From Petrolisthes cinctipes (lineage: Eukaryota > Arthropoda > Malacostraca > Decapoda > Porcellanidae): DNA of 64,000 bases. Every line of letters begins with the position of its first letter. The stretch's first letter is position 1. The notes beneath the pieces were generated by a model. The model worked only from the letters and a program-made list of their open reading frames with translations. It did not search any database and was not told where the DNA came from. A program made the translations under genes and the position numbers. Location of the stretch: contig JAWQEG010000504.1 in NCBI GenBank assembly GCA_033782935.1, forward strand, positions 658,001 to 722,000. The letters are read 5' to 3'. Of this stretch, positions 39,949-51,840 are shown piece by piece.

Positions 39949-42900
39949 TGCTAAGCTCACTCAACTCAAGGCCTATGTTTTTCGTCATCATCCCAGTGTT
40001 ATTTTTCTCCAGGAAGCATTTCCAGGACGGCCGCTCGCTGCTGGGCAAGCTCCTCCTCTCTCAGGTTATGTGCCATATGTTCATCTGGTAAGGAATGGTC
40101 TCCTGACTTACATACATAGCTCCTTGCCACATCGCCTGCTCCGTACCTCCACTGATCCTGACATGACCTTTCAGCTATTTGAGGTTCTACCTGGGAATGG
40201 AGTACTACAACTATGTAATGTCTATTCTGCCCCAGCTAGACTCACTCTTGAGGCTCTTCCTTCTCCAACAGTGCGTGGTATGGTTTATATGGGAGATTTT
40301 AATGCTTGGCCTTTTGATTTGGGTGATGGTTCTGTCTCTATTAATCGTAATGGTGTTCGTCTCCTTTCATACATCCGCAAGCATCATCTGACACACTGGG
40401 ACACTGGCGGTGCCACTCATTGCCGGGGAGGCACTCTGGATTACATCCTCTCGTCTGGCCTGATACCATCTCGGGTCCTGTGCTTCTCCGTGTCAGACTT
40501 ATTCTCTGATCACATCGCTCTTCGGTTTCATTATTCTCTAACTGCTGGGTCAAGTGCTTCAGCCACTCGTTTGCGTATTGCTGTGCCCCCTAAATATTGC
40601 CCGACTTACATCTTATTCATGGCCCATGTATTCCCTACATTTGACATATCATCAGCTGAACAGTTGTACTCTGATCTTGTATCTGCTACTCATGACTTTT
40701 ATAGGCTATACGTCTCCCGACCACACCTCCAGCATCGCCATACTTCCCACTCTTGGACGCTGGATGCACGTATACAGGAGGCAAAGGAGGAGGCTGAACG
40801 TGATGGCCTATTGTTTCAAGCCAACCCAACCCCTGACCTGCTCCATCGTTACCAGATGTCTAGGGACGCTTTAGTTGCCCTGCAGGAGTGTGCTCACACT
40901 GAGTCTTGGCAGCGGTTCATGGACAGCATCAACCAGCAAACAAGTGTGGCTTCTATGTGGCACCTCATCCGTCGGGTTGTTAAAAAGACACCGGCCACTG
41001 CTTTTCATCACACTCCCGCCGACTATGCCCAACAACTTGTCGATGCCTGGTCAGAACAATCTACCTCAGCCAGTCTACCCATCCACATACAAGATGCACT
41101 CACTTCCCGTGCTGCTGTCCATCGGCTACGTCTAATGTCTGCTCTGTTGCAAGATGATGACGATGATGCAGAGCAGATAACTGAGGAGGAGTTGCGACGT
41201 GCTCTCTCTCGGGGTAGAGCTTCTTCCCCTGGTGATGATGGTATTACTTATGCTGTGCTGCGCCTACTTCAACAAGTTCCTGGGAACCCTCTACTTCGAC
41301 TGTACAATCTTTGTCTTCGTGATGGTTGTGTACCACGAGCCTGGACCAGCAGCACAATAATACCCATCCTTAAGCCCAGCACTGCGAAGTTCAGGCCTAT
41401 TTCCCTGACTTCCTGTTTTTGTAAAGTTATGGAGAGAATCTAACTCAATCGTCTCATGTACAGACTGCAAGATCGCCTTTCTCCATGGCTGTTTGGTTTC
41501 CTTCCCCAGCGGAGCACACACCACTGCCTAGTCGACCTGTACACTCGCCTTAACAGGGACAGTGTAGTGGCCTTCATTGACCTTCGAAGTGCCTTCGATG
41601 TTGCTAATAGAGACGTCATTTTGGATCAACTGGTTGACTTTGGGATAAAGGGTAATCTATTATGGTGGATTCGGGGCTACCTGAGTAACAGGACCCCCCC
41701 TGTGTTTTTCAGTGGTGCGCTCAGTCCTTTGCGCAGTTTTCATTTTGGTACGCCTCAAGGGGGTCTTCTCAGCCCATTGTTATTTAATATTCTGATGCAT
41801 CGGCTGCTCACTTTTCTTCCTGATATACAAGGAACTACAATTACGTGCTATGCTGATGATATCTGTGTTCATTCTACCTCACCAAGGGATCTTCAGCCGT
41901 TTCTTGACTCCTTCTCTGTGTCCTCCTCTCACTGTGGCATTATTGTCTCCCCAGATAAGAGCAGAATATTCACCTGCCGCCTTCCTCAAGCTCGGCCAGT
42001 GTTCACCATTGGAGGGACTGTCATTCCCATGTGTTCCCAGTATCGCTACCTGGGCGCACAAGTCAATATTTGGCCAATTGTCCCTGCCAGACCTCAAGAC
42101 CATCCCATTGTCCAGGACTTATTGGGTCGTCTCCAGCGCCGACTTACCCCACTTCAATGGCTCACTAACAACTCCTCGGGCATCTCCATCCCAGTAGCCA
42201 GGACTATCTATATTGTTTTTATCCGTTCAGTTGTTGATTACCTCTCCCCTGCTCTGATTCAACTTCCCAGGGCTACTCTTGAAACTTTAGAAAAATTTCA
42301 GAATAGAGCAATGAGAATAATTCTCGGTTGTCCAATGTCGACCAGGATAGTGAACATGCAGCGTGAGTTGCGTCTTCCCCCGTTAGTGGAGAGAATTTAT
42401 TCTAATGTTACTTGCTTCACTGTCAAGTGCCTCCATTTCCCACATCTTTCACCCCATTACTCTCAGTTAGTCAGTACTTCTCTTAGACCAAACTACCCGG
42501 TCCCTCCCATACTGCCTGCTGGACGTACTCTTATAAGGTCTGTTTCCTCTATGCTCCGTAGCCTTAATATAGATATAATGGTGGCCGACGTCCCCCCAGG
42601 ACCCCCTCCAACACCTGATGTGAGCTTCACACCTACTTCCAAGTCGGAACTGCCTTCTCTACAGCGGCAGTTGGCTCTGGAACACATAGAAACAGTGACG
42701 TCCTCCATCACAGATCCATACTGCCTCTACACTGATGGCTCATTGCAAGTGGATGGTGCAGCAGGTTGTGCCGTTTTCTCACCTGACCTGGAGTCACCTC
42801 CAGGGGGCTGGGTTGGCCGTCGTCTCTGTAACCACTCTAGCTCAACATTGTGTGAACTGTATGCCATTCTGGATGCTGTTAGTCTTGTTTGTCAACATGG

Positions 42901-43567
42901 AGTGAATGCTGCCATTTTTTGTGACTCCAGACCTGCCCTTCATTCTCTCTCTAGTGTTCAGCCCACACACTCTACTGTTGTTCAGCAGATTTTATCGTTT
43001 TTGTCCTTATTGCGTCATCGTAACTTGACTGTCAAATTTTTATGGGTGCCATCCCATGTAGATTTACATCACAATGGTACAGTTGACAGACTCGCAAAGG
43101 AAGCCTGCCATCTGCCTCCTCGTGGTGTTGGACGTCCTCTCTCCCTGACATGTTACCTCTCTAAAGTCCGCTCCGCCGCTCTCCTCCCTGTACAGCGACG
43201 CAGGGATGCAGAGAGGCCCTTCAGCATCTCCATCACACATTATTAGTCTGTCTGCCATCACAAATATTCCTACCGTCGTCGAGGCCTCATGGTTCGGAGG
43301 CACAATGTAGTCTCTGCTCGTTTGAGGCTTGGCTACCGGCCACCGTGGCAGGTTGCTGGGATACAGGGTGAGCCTCCCTTCACTGAGTGTCGCTTGTGTC
43401 GAGCGCCTCGTGCTAACACTGTAGAGTACTATTGCCTGGCCTGCCCCACTGTCCGACACTTGCTGCCCCGGGTCCTGCCACTTGATGTGGTTTGTCGACA
43501 CCTGCTGAACCGCCAGGTTCTGGAGGAACTTCTGGTACGCCACCCTCGTTTTGGTGGATTTAAGTAG
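39571..43567 (+). pseudogene. LINE copy B ORF2 (endonuclease, RT, RNase H), three lesions
   Basis: One frame carries VISWNVCVI (endonuclease start), the SINE break, and VYMGDFNAW with LFSDHIALRF. The RT follows with SPGDDGITYAVLR, RPISLTSCFCKVMER, FIDLRSAFDVAN and YADD (41849-41860). RNase H runs from YTDGSLQVDGAAG to FLWVPSHVDLHHNG, then a C-terminal C-x2-C...H-x4-C cluster (ECRLCRA...EYYCLAC). The lesions are the SINE, a TTA-to-TAA change at 41441-41443, and a GAG-to-TAG change at 43244-43246. The natural end is TAG 43565-43567. No in-frame ATG lies near the ORF2 start. Overall decay is light. Confidence 0.88.
39616..39948 (+). mobile_element. tRNA-derived SINE
   Basis: The 333-bp insertion begins GTGACCGAGTGGTTAGTG, a tRNA-like 5' half (an anticodon-loop-like CTCGTAA can be drawn). 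A pol III B-box match, GATCGATCC, lies at about 39661-39670. An unrelated body and a 28-base poly(A) follow. The undisturbed sequence is visible in LINE copy A at about 8715 (CACCAGTTATGCTAAG). Copy B reads CACCAG, the SINE, then TGCTAAG, so two or three bases were lost and there is no target duplication. Confidence 0.85.
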
Positions 43568-43786
43568 GTCATAATGTAATATTTGTCTGTATGCTTGTGC
43601 TTCATTCTGTTATGTTTTCGTGATGTGTGTGTGTGGTGTGTGTGTGTCTGAGCGTGTGTATGTGTGGTTGTAGTCATTGTATTCTTATGAGTCCCTCCTA
43701 CCCGTATGTATTGTTGCCTGCCTGTTGATTGACGCTATGGCGCAATTAATAAAAAAAAAAAAAAAAAAAAAAAAAACATTGATGAC

Positions 43787-46700
43787 TCATTGGGAAGCCA
43801 CCATTTTCCTATTTTGATTAAATTTAAAAGCGACACTACTAAAGAGCCTTCAGCTCCTAAATTTAACGTAAAAAAAACAGCTGGGTGTCCTTCACAAAGG
43901 GTTCAATATTGAAATTGTTGGAGAAACCAATGATGATAAAGTAAATAGTGTTAAACATAGTATCCTCAAAGCCGCAATAGCAACCATTCCTATGATTCGA
44001 TAGATAGCGCAAAGCATAGAGTTCCATGGTGGACGTCAGAGTGCCGCCGGGTACTGTGTGAGAGGAATAGAGCCTACAGGCTTTTCAAAAATCACATTAG
44101 TGATGAGAACTTTCGCAAATATAAACTTGCGAGAGCTAGGGCTCGTAGAACCATCAGACAAGCCAAACGAGACTCCTGGCAATGCTTTGTCTTTAGTAAA
44201 AATAATAAAACTCCAATATCCCAAGTTGTGTCCACTGTTAAAAAATTAAATAAGAAAAAGACATCCCAAGAAATTACCAACATTTCTTTTAATAACATCA
44301 AGTATGATGACCCTAGAGACATTGCTAATGCCCTCGCTAGGTAGTTCCCTTTCGCAAGCAGCTCTGAAAATTACCATCCAGCTTTCCTGCCCATCAAGGA
44401 AGCATCAGAGCTGCAGCATACTGACTTTGCCACATGAGATGAATTAGATTACAACAGTGATCTAACTATGCAAGAGCTTGTCCAAGCCCTAGGAGCCTGT
44501 AGTGGGACATCCCCAGGACCCGATGAGATTCGGTATCAGATGATAAAGCATCTTGATCATGGGTCCATGATCATGTTGTTGCAGGAGTACAACGAGATTT
44601 GGAGGGGTCAGACTTTTCCAAACTCGTGGCACTTTGCACATGTCATTCCCATACCGAAAGGAGGGGGGGACCCCAGATCGACTACGCCGTATCACCCTAT
44701 TGCGATCACAAGTTGCTTATGCAAGGTCATGGAACGAATTGTTAATCGTAGGCTATTGCACTTTTTAAATTCCAGGAATTTGCTGGTTGACGAGCAGTGT
44801 GTCTCGATCAGCTAGTAGACCTGGAAATTCAAATTCAAGAGGCATTTGCCAAAAAACATCTTTTGTATGCAGTATTTTTAGATATTGAAAAAGTCTACGA
44901 CATGACATGGCGATATGGCCTCCTCAGGAAACTTTCTCGGACATATTTGTCCAGGCAAACGGGGTGCCCCAGGGGAGTGTCCTGTCTCCGACCTTATTTT
45001 TATGTATGATCAATGACATTTTACCAGCTCCTCATCGAAATCTTAAATACTCACTTTACGCCGATGACTGTGCGATATGGCACTCCAGCTGTAGTGCAGA
45101 GTTTTCGGAAACTCGGATCCAATAGGCACTGGATTTGATTCACAATTGGGGCCTCCAGTGGGGTTTTAAGTTTTCGATAAGAAAGAGTGTAGGGGTGATT
45201 TTCACTCATAGGAAGAACCCAGACGTCCGGCTGACTATGGGCGACTCTTTACCTATCCAAAATTCTGCTAAATTCCTCGGATTACAGTTTGACAGTCGAC
45301 TGACATGGCGAGTCCATGTCAGTCAGTTAAAAACTTAATGTCGACAAGCACTTAATTTGCTGAAGTGCATTTCTGGTACCAAATGGGGAGCAGATAGGAA
45401 GTTATTGCGAATGCTGTATAAAGCCCTGATTAGATTTAGTGTAGATTATGGGTCAATACTGTATGGTTCGGCATCTGAGTCTGTGTTGAAAGGTTTGGAT
45501 GTTATGCAGAATGCGTGTTTGTGTGTGTGTCTTGGAGCCCTACGTTGCACTCGAATTGAGCGTGTAGAAGTGGTCACAAGTGCCTCCCCTCCGTCTGAGA
45601 TGAGACCAACAACTTTTAGTATATTGTGCTAAAAAATCCAGAGAGCCGAGTCATCTTCCCGGGAATGCCTTGCTACGGCAACTGCACCCGGGGGGCCATG
45701 GTGCTAGGCCCCTGGAAGGGGCGAGTTATCCGTCTGGGAGTCACTTGGTCCCGGTGGGCACTGGCGTGAGGTCCCTCAGAGCCAGACTCCACGACCTCGT
45801 AGAGTGTGTCGGTATAGAATTATCAACAATCGATACCCTAGTCTTAGAAAAACATTGCACCCTGGGTAACACTATAGTGGATTCCTGGTTGCCAAGGGTT
45901 AAATCTCGGGTGCCGGAGGTGGAGGTACACCAGAGGTTTCGAGAAATAATTGTTAAACATCTTCAATATTCCCATCTGTATACCGACTGCTCCAAGACGG
46001 ATGAATGTGTGGGTGCAGGTGTGTGGTAGACCGAATGGCAGTTGAGATTCAGACTTTATGCAGACTTTATGTAGACATTCATGCATATGTCGTGAAAACT
46101 ACTTATTTCCTATATATTCCTATATATATAAAGAAATATTAAGGCACACAACATATCCTAAGGCACTCAATATTGTTCATTTAAGGGGCCTGTAAAAAAT
46201 TCTAAATTTAACGGGCTCAGCCATGTAAAACACTTATAATATAGCATTATATTCCTTGTACTATAAATACGACTAATAAACTTATTGAATTGAATTGAGA
46301 TTCAGACTGCCGAATCACACATCGATTTTCCTTGCTGAACTTTTTGCTATTAATAAAGTTCTGGATTTTGCCCTATCGACGACTCACGATAGGATAGTTA
46401 TCTTTACTGATTCATTAGGTTCACTTAAAGTTATTAAATCCTTGAATACTACTAACAATGAAATACAGGGTAATATCATTAGTAAGCTGCTTAGTGCCAA
46501 TATGTTAATTAAGCTAATATGGGTACCTTCCCATTATGGTATCTATTGCAATGAACAGGCTGATATATTAGCCGGGTCAACTGTTGATCTGGACTTTAGC
46601 ATAGTTCGTACGGATCTCAGGTGTTTTGTTTCCCTCATTCAGTCTCGAATTCATCTCCTGTGGCAAAGGCAGTGGATCAGACTAGACATCAGTAATAAGG

Positions 46701-46917
46701 TTAACAAAGTAATAGAACCCTGGGTTACGTCATCATGGCGTAGCCGTAGGGACGAGGTGGTGTTGGCTCGTCTCAGGGTCAATGCCACAAGAATAACCCA
46801 CATAGAACCATATATTTACAGAACTTTTCCCCCTAAGTGCCCATCATGCACCTCAATAATGTCAATACAACATATACTAATATTTTGTGAAAAATTTGAG
46901 TCAACGAAACAAAATTA
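43787..46917 (+). pseudogene. LINE D endonuclease end, RT and RNase H, heavily damaged
   Basis: Recognisable blocks are GTSPGPDEIRYQMIKHL and HPIAITSCLCKVMERIVNRRLL (44480-44760), LDIEKVYDMTW (about 44878), GVPQGSVLSPTLF, and YADD at 45057-45068. FLGLQFDSRLTW (about 45280), RNase H YTDCSKTDECVGAG (about 45979) and LIKLIWVPSHYGIYCNEQADILAG (about 46510) follow. Deletions near 44800 and 44930 remove part of the RT palm. Stops stand at about 44341, 45123, 45336 and 46027. A 239-bp insert sits inside the RNase H. It is non-functional. Confidence 0.78.
46056..46294 (+). mobile_element. 239-bp retro-insert with 14-bp target duplication
   Basis: TTGAGATTCAGACT occurs at 46042-46055 and again at 46295-46308. 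The insert ends AATAAACTTATTGAATTGAA, a short tandem (TTGAA) tail, which suggests the 3' end of a LINE or a SINE that uses such a LINE. It splits LINE D RNase H. Confidence 0.8.
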
Positions 46918-47593
46918 AACACAGTTTCAAACATAAAAATATCTCTTTCACCATAGACAATATTCTATCAGATGATAAGAATATTATATATAAACTGATG
47001 AGTTTTCTGAGGGAGACAAAACCTTATGACCTTATATAGATTGATATAATAAAACGGAACCATTGGCTCAATGACCTTAGGCACTATGCCACTGGTTGAT
47101 AGCCAATAAATCCAACAAGTAGAAGTAGAAAAAAGTTTCGTTGCCCACTGTGGGGGTTCAGTTACATTGGCTCCACCATTCGTAACTTGTCTGTCAGAGT
47201 GTGTGAACATGCCGGCAAGAGCTCTCGTACTGGTCTCCCCTAGTCTACTCCTTCGCTAGTAACATCAGGGACCACCCTTCTTTGGTAAATATTAACTTAG
47301 ATCATTTTTCCATTTTAGGCCATTGTAAAAAACAAACCAATCTTCGTATTTTAGAGTAACTTTTTATTTTTAAACAAAAACCTGAACTCAACGACCGAAA
47401 CAGTGCCTTTCCTCTAAACTTGTGTTGATTACTATTTCTTTGGTTTGTTTTGTCTTTTACTTTATTTTTTCTCCCCCAGTTCCCTTCCTGTACACCCACA
47501 CATAAACAATTAAATCCCTGTTCCATGTCATGTAAAGTTCTTCTTATATTTTGTGTAAAGTTTTTTTTTATTATATTGTGTGTTCTTTCACAG

Positions 47594-47640
47594 CAGCTGA
47601 TGATGGATTTAAATATCCGAAACGTTCTAAATAAAGCAAG
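47594..47640 (+). ncRNA. Hammerhead-like motif in PLE 3' UTR
   Basis: CTGATGA (47597-47603), a short palindromic stem (GGATTTAAATATCC) and CGAAAC follow the order of a hammerhead core. PLEs are known to carry such ribozymes. I cannot draw a convincing stem III or cleavage site. The paralogous copy at about 29534-29575 (-) has a mutated core. Confidence 0.35.
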
Positions 47641-47690
47641 ATGGAGTTCTGCTCTTTGGTCCTGTACCTTCTCTTCTTATATTCTCTATA

Positions 47691-48204
47691 TTCATCGTAC
47701 AATTCATTCCAAATGTATTATCGGTATTGTTTCACAGCGTTAAAAGTCAAAGTAAATTAAGTAAATATACCACATGTAACATAATTATACACAGCAGTCA
47801 CGAAACAAATATATTTTCCTCTCATGTCCTCTACTATAGTCTACTGTATGTATTTAGTTAGCTTCATCAATCTCATCTTTTCACCTCTACAAGATTTACC
47901 TTTCTTATCAAGTATCTTGTTAGTATTATTCAGCTTTCTGCAAAAAAAAAAAAAAAAAATCTTTTCTACTGCTAAATCTTAGATACATTGTTTTTGTACA
48001 TTTTTTTCTTTCTTAATTAAGGATGTCTCCATGTAAAGCAACAAAATCTCTCTCATACTGGTCAGCTGAGGAAAAAAAATGAGAGGAAAGGTAATTAATT
48101 GTCTATTGATTCCATATGTTGACCAAGGAATTGCAGTCACTAGGTTTTTGTGCCAAATCAGTTAATTTCTTAGATAATTTGTGTATAAGGTTGTCAACAA
48201 TGAA
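47691..48204. other. Unassigned AT-rich DNA
   Basis: No gene recognised. It contains an A19 run at 47942-47959. Confidence 0.4.
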
Positions 48205-48394
48205 CAGCCATGGCTGATAGTGCTGGACCAGGGTCCAAGAAGTGTTGGAGAGCAACTGAACAGAGTTCGAACAAGTGCATTTTCCAAACCATTCTCAACG
48301 TTGAGAGAGGTTTAGAAGACTCAATTTTTCGAACTCTGTTCAGTTGCTCTTCAACACTCATTGGACCCTGGTCCAGCACTATCAGCCATGGCTG
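48205..48394. mobile_element. Foldback element, arms of about 94 bp
   Basis: CAGCCATGGCTGATAGTGCT at the left is repeated in inverted form at the right, and the match runs almost to the centre (CAACGTTG at about 48298-48305). The full 190 bp can form a hairpin with few mismatches. It is probably a palindromic MITE; no coding capacity. Confidence 0.85.
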
Positions 48395-48396
48395 TA

Positions 48397-48562
48397 CACT
48401 CGTGATACGTAATTTCTGACCAGAGACGAACGGTAAGCACCACACATACCCTGCATTCGAACTCAGCCTCTATAGGTGTACTGGGTGGGGAAATGAGCAA
48501 TACCAGGTGATTCGAAGCTTTCTGCTCCTCACACTCTGGTCAGAAATTATATATCACGAGTG
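48397..48562. mobile_element. Mariner-type MITE flanked by TA
   Basis: Inverted ends of about 30 bp start CACTCGTGATA and include TTTCTGACCAGAG, with TA at 48395-48396 and 48563-48564. It directly abuts the preceding foldback element. Confidence 0.8.
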
Positions 48563-48739
48563 TACCTTAGATATTCATCTTCAACTATTGAATTTCCTGA
48601 TTTGCTTAAACATTTAGAAAAACGTAACCCCTCTTCTGGCTGGTCATCAAAATCATCAACCGTATCATTCTTTAATTCATTACCAATAACCAGTTCTCTA
48701 AAATCAAGGCAAGGTACTGTATTGTACAGCTCCGAACTG

Positions 48740-51362
48740 TAATCGGCTACGTCTAATGTCTGCTCTGTTGCAAGATGATGACGATGATGCAGAGCAGATA
48801 ACTGAGGAGGAGTTGCGCCGTGCTCTCTCTCAGGGTAGAGCTTCTTCCCCTAGTGATGATGGTATTACTTATGCTGTGCTGTGCCTACTTCAACAAGTTC
48901 CTGGGAACCCTCTACTTCGACTGTACAATCTTTGTCTTCGTGACGGTTGTGTACCACGAGCCTGGACCAGCAGCACAATAATACCCATCCCTAAGCCCAG
49001 CACTGCGAAGTTAAGGCCTCTTTCCCTTACTTCCTGTTATTGTAAGGTTATTACACAATCGTCTCATGTACAGAATGCAGGATCGCCTTTCTCCATGGCG
49101 GTTTGGTTTCCTTCCCCAGCGGAGTACACACCACTGCCTAGTCAACCTGTACTCTCGCATTTCCAGGGACAGTCTGATGGCCTTCATTGACCTTCGAAGT
49201 ACCTTCGATGTTGCTAATTGAGACGTCATTTTGGATCAAATGGTTGACTTTGGAATAAAGGGTAATCTACTACGGTGGATTCGGGGCTACCTGAGTAACA
49301 GGACCTCAGGTGTGTTTTTCAGTGGTGGTCTCAGTCCTTTGCCCAGTTTTCATCTTGGTATGCCTCAAGGGGGTGTTCTCAGCCCATTGTTATTTAATAT
49401 TCTGATGCCTCGGCTGCTCACTTCTCTCCCTGATATTCCTGGAACTACAATTACGTGCTATGCTGATGATATCTGTGTTCATTCTACCTCACCAAGAGAT
49501 CTCCAGCGGTTTCTTGACTCCTTCTCTGTGGCCTCCTCTTACTGTGGCCTTATTGACTCCCCAGATAAGAGCATTATATTCACCTGCCACCTTCCTCATG
49601 CTCAGCTAGTGTTCACCTTTGGAGGGACTGTCATTCCCATGTGTTACCAGTACCGCTACCTTGGCGTGCCAGTCAATATTTGGCCGATTGTCCCTGCCAG
49701 ACCTCAAGACCATTCCATTGTCCAGGACTTATTGGGTCGTCTCGAACGCCGGCTTACACCACTTCATTGGCTTTCTAACTCCTCGGACATCTCCATCCCA
49801 GTAGCCAGGACCATCTATATTGCTTTTATCCATTCAGTTGTTGATTATCTCTCCCCTGCTTTGATTCAACTTCCTAGGGCTACTCTGGAAACTTTAGAAA
49901 AATTTCAGAATAGAGCAATGAGAATAATTTTCGGCTGTTCAACGTCGACAAGGATAGTAAACATGCAGCGTGAGTTGCGTCTTCCCCCATTAATCGAGGG
50001 AATTTATTCTAATGTTACTTGCTTCACTGTCAAGTGCCTCCATTTCCCACATCTTTCACCCCATTACTCTCAGTTAGTCAGGACTTCTCTTAGACCATAC
50101 TACCCTGTCCCTCCCATACTGCCTGCTGGACGTACTCTTATAAGGTCTATTTCATCTATGCTCCGTAGTCTAAATATAGATATAATGGTTGCAGATGTTC
50201 CCCCAGGGCCCCCTCCATGGATGGTACCAACACCTGATGTGAGCTTTACACCTACTTCCAAGTCGGAACTGCCTTCTCTACAGCGGCAGTTGGCTCTGGA
50301 ACACATAGAAACAGTGACGTCCTCCATCACAGATCCATACTGCCTCTACACTGATGGCTCATTGCAAGCGAATGGTACAGCAGGTTGTGCCATTTTCTCA
50401 CTTGACCTGGAGTCACCTCTAGGGGGCTGGGTTGGCCGTCGTCTCTGTAACCACTCTAGCTCAACATTGTGTGAACTGTCCATTCTGGATGTTGTTAGTC
50501 TTGTTTGTAAATGTGGAGTGAATGCTGCTATTTTTTGTGAATCCAAACCTGCCCTTCATTCCCTTTCTAGTGTTCAGCCCACACACTCTAATGTTATTCA
50601 GCAGATTTTATCGTTTTTTGCCTTATTGCATCATCGTAAATTGACTGTCAAATTTTTATGGGAGCCATCCCATGTAGGTTTACGTCACAATGGTACAGTT
50701 GACAGACTCGCAAAGGAAGCCTGCCATCTGCCTCCTCGTTGTGTTGGACGTCCTCTCTCCCTGACATGTTACCTTTCTAGAGTTCGCTCCACTGCTCTCC
50801 TCCCTGTACGGCGACGCAGGGATGCAGATAGGTCCTTCAGCATCTCCATCACCCATTACGAATCTTTCTGCCATCACAAATATTCCTACCGTCGTCGAGG
50901 TCTCATGGTTTGGAGGCACAATGTAGTCTCTGCTCGTTTGAGGCTTGGCTACCGGCCACCATGGCAGGTTGCTGGGATGCAGGGTGAGCCTCCCTTCACT
51001 GAGTGTCCCTTGTGTCGAGCGCTTCGTGCTAACACTATAGAGCAGTAATGCCTGGCCTGCCCCACTGTCCGATACTTGCTGCCTCGGTGCCTGCCACTTG
51101 TTGGTTTGTCGACACCTGCTGAACCATCAGGTTCTGGAGGAACTTCTGGTACGCCACCCTCGTTTTGGTGGATTTAAGTAGGTCATGATGTAAATATTTG
51201 TCTGTACGCTTGTGCTTCATTCTGTTATGTTTTCGTGATGTGTGTGTGTGTGTGTGTGTGTGTGTAGTCATTGGATTCTCATGAGTCCCGCCTACCTTTG
51301 TGTATTGTTGTCTGCCTGTTGACTGATGCTACGGCGCAATGAATTTAAAAAAAATAAATAAA
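48740..51362 (+). mobile_element. LINE copy C: 5'-truncated copy of the A/B family
   Basis: Homology to copy B begins at ATCGGCTACG (48742, early RT) and runs to an A-rich end at 51346-51362. The flanks are AGCTCCGAACTG (48728-48739) and AGCTCCACACTG (51363-51374), a diverged target duplication. The minus strand of about 53695-53815 carries the uninterrupted version of the joined flanks. Confidence 0.88.
48742..51181 (+). pseudogene. LINE copy C partial ORF2 (RT and RNase H)
   Basis: The first frame (to about 49190) holds SPSDDGITYAVL and ends after a small deletion and frame change near 49050. The main frame from 49231 holds the RT middle GMPQGGVLSPLLFNIL, CYADD (about 49459-49473), the thumb, and RNase H YCLYTDGSLQANGTAG through FLWEPSHVGLRHNGTVDRL. 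The usual WVPSH is WEPSH here. A TAA at 51046-51048 cuts off the C-terminal cysteine cluster. It lacks the endonuclease. Confidence 0.87.
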
Positions 51363-51500
51363 AGCTCCACACTGAATTTCTTGGCACAGTCAGCAGTCCC
51401 AACGTCTGTTTATCTGGGTTTCAGAGTTCCAAGTATGTTGACTCGCTTGTCTGAAGAACACAGAGAGAGAGAGAGAGAGAGATTATGCGTTGGTGTTAGG
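51363..51500 (+). repeat. Dispersed repeat, plus-strand copy
   Basis: This right flank of LINE C (TTTCTTGGCACAGTCAGCAG ... TTTATCTGGGTTTCAGAGTTCC ... GA repeats) matches the minus strand of 53690-53800. Confidence 0.75.
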
Positions 51501-51599
51501 GGGATGATGGCCATTCAGATGTGTGTAACCAACTACATGGTAGGAGATCTCTTATAAACAACAAACTCTGGACTATTTAGCCATCAGTGGTCACATGAT

Positions 51600-51840
51600 T
51601 TTCTCTGAACCACCGCAAAAGACGAGGCACCCCCTACTCAGGCAGAACTGTCAGACTCGACATACAATCCAATATTTTCTCATTGAGTGTCCCCAGTAGA
51701 ATGCTGTTCGGCAGCAATCGTTCCCTTCGTACTTTTCTCGCGGTCGTGTCGCCTCTCTGTTAGACCTCCTCAATGAATCTACCTTGTTCTCTATCACACG
51801 TCTCGCGTTATTTATATTTTTTTCTTATCCCAAGCACGAC
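51600..51840 (+). pseudogene. C-terminal tail of another RNase H-bearing LINE
   Basis: One frame reads QYFLIECPQ, a stop, then FPSYFSRGRVASLLDLLNES. This resembles the cysteine-rich and helical end that follows RNase H in I-group LINEs (compare the LIVECPS block near 21270). Only about 75 residues survive. The assignment is tentative. Confidence 0.45.

Larger units (their letters stand above)
37800..43776 (+). mobile_element. LINE copy B: full-length I-group retrotransposon
   Basis: Same family as copies A and C. It starts AGTCTCACCCC, where copy A also starts, and ends in 26 A at 43751-43776. ORF1 is intact. ORF2 carries a SINE (39616-39948) and two nonsense changes but otherwise keeps one frame. 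The 5' flank is PLE and the 3' flank is LINE D, so no clean target duplication can be given; ATGAC at both sides is the only candidate. Confidence 0.88.
43777..47132 (+). mobile_element. LINE D: 5'-truncated RNase H-bearing LINE
   Basis: It starts directly after the poly(A) of copy B, in the endonuclease end (SLGSHHFPILIKF). It continues through RT and RNase H to an A-rich end at about 47131, where PLE sequence resumes. It differs clearly from A/B/C and from 18410-21724, though it belongs to the same RNase H-bearing group. Confidence 0.75.
37025..47690 (+). mobile_element. Second Penelope-like copy, split by several insertions
   Basis: PLE sequence co-linear with the minus strand of 29466-30450 appears in three pieces: 37025-37101, 37465-37799 and about 47133-47690. 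The first gap is a MITE; the second holds LINE B and LINE D. Across the second gap about 24 nt of PLE (around the VYK of the nuclease start) are missing. The last piece gives STIRNLSVRVCEHAGKSSRTGLP and the 3' UTR. All frames are damaged. Confidence 0.8.
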
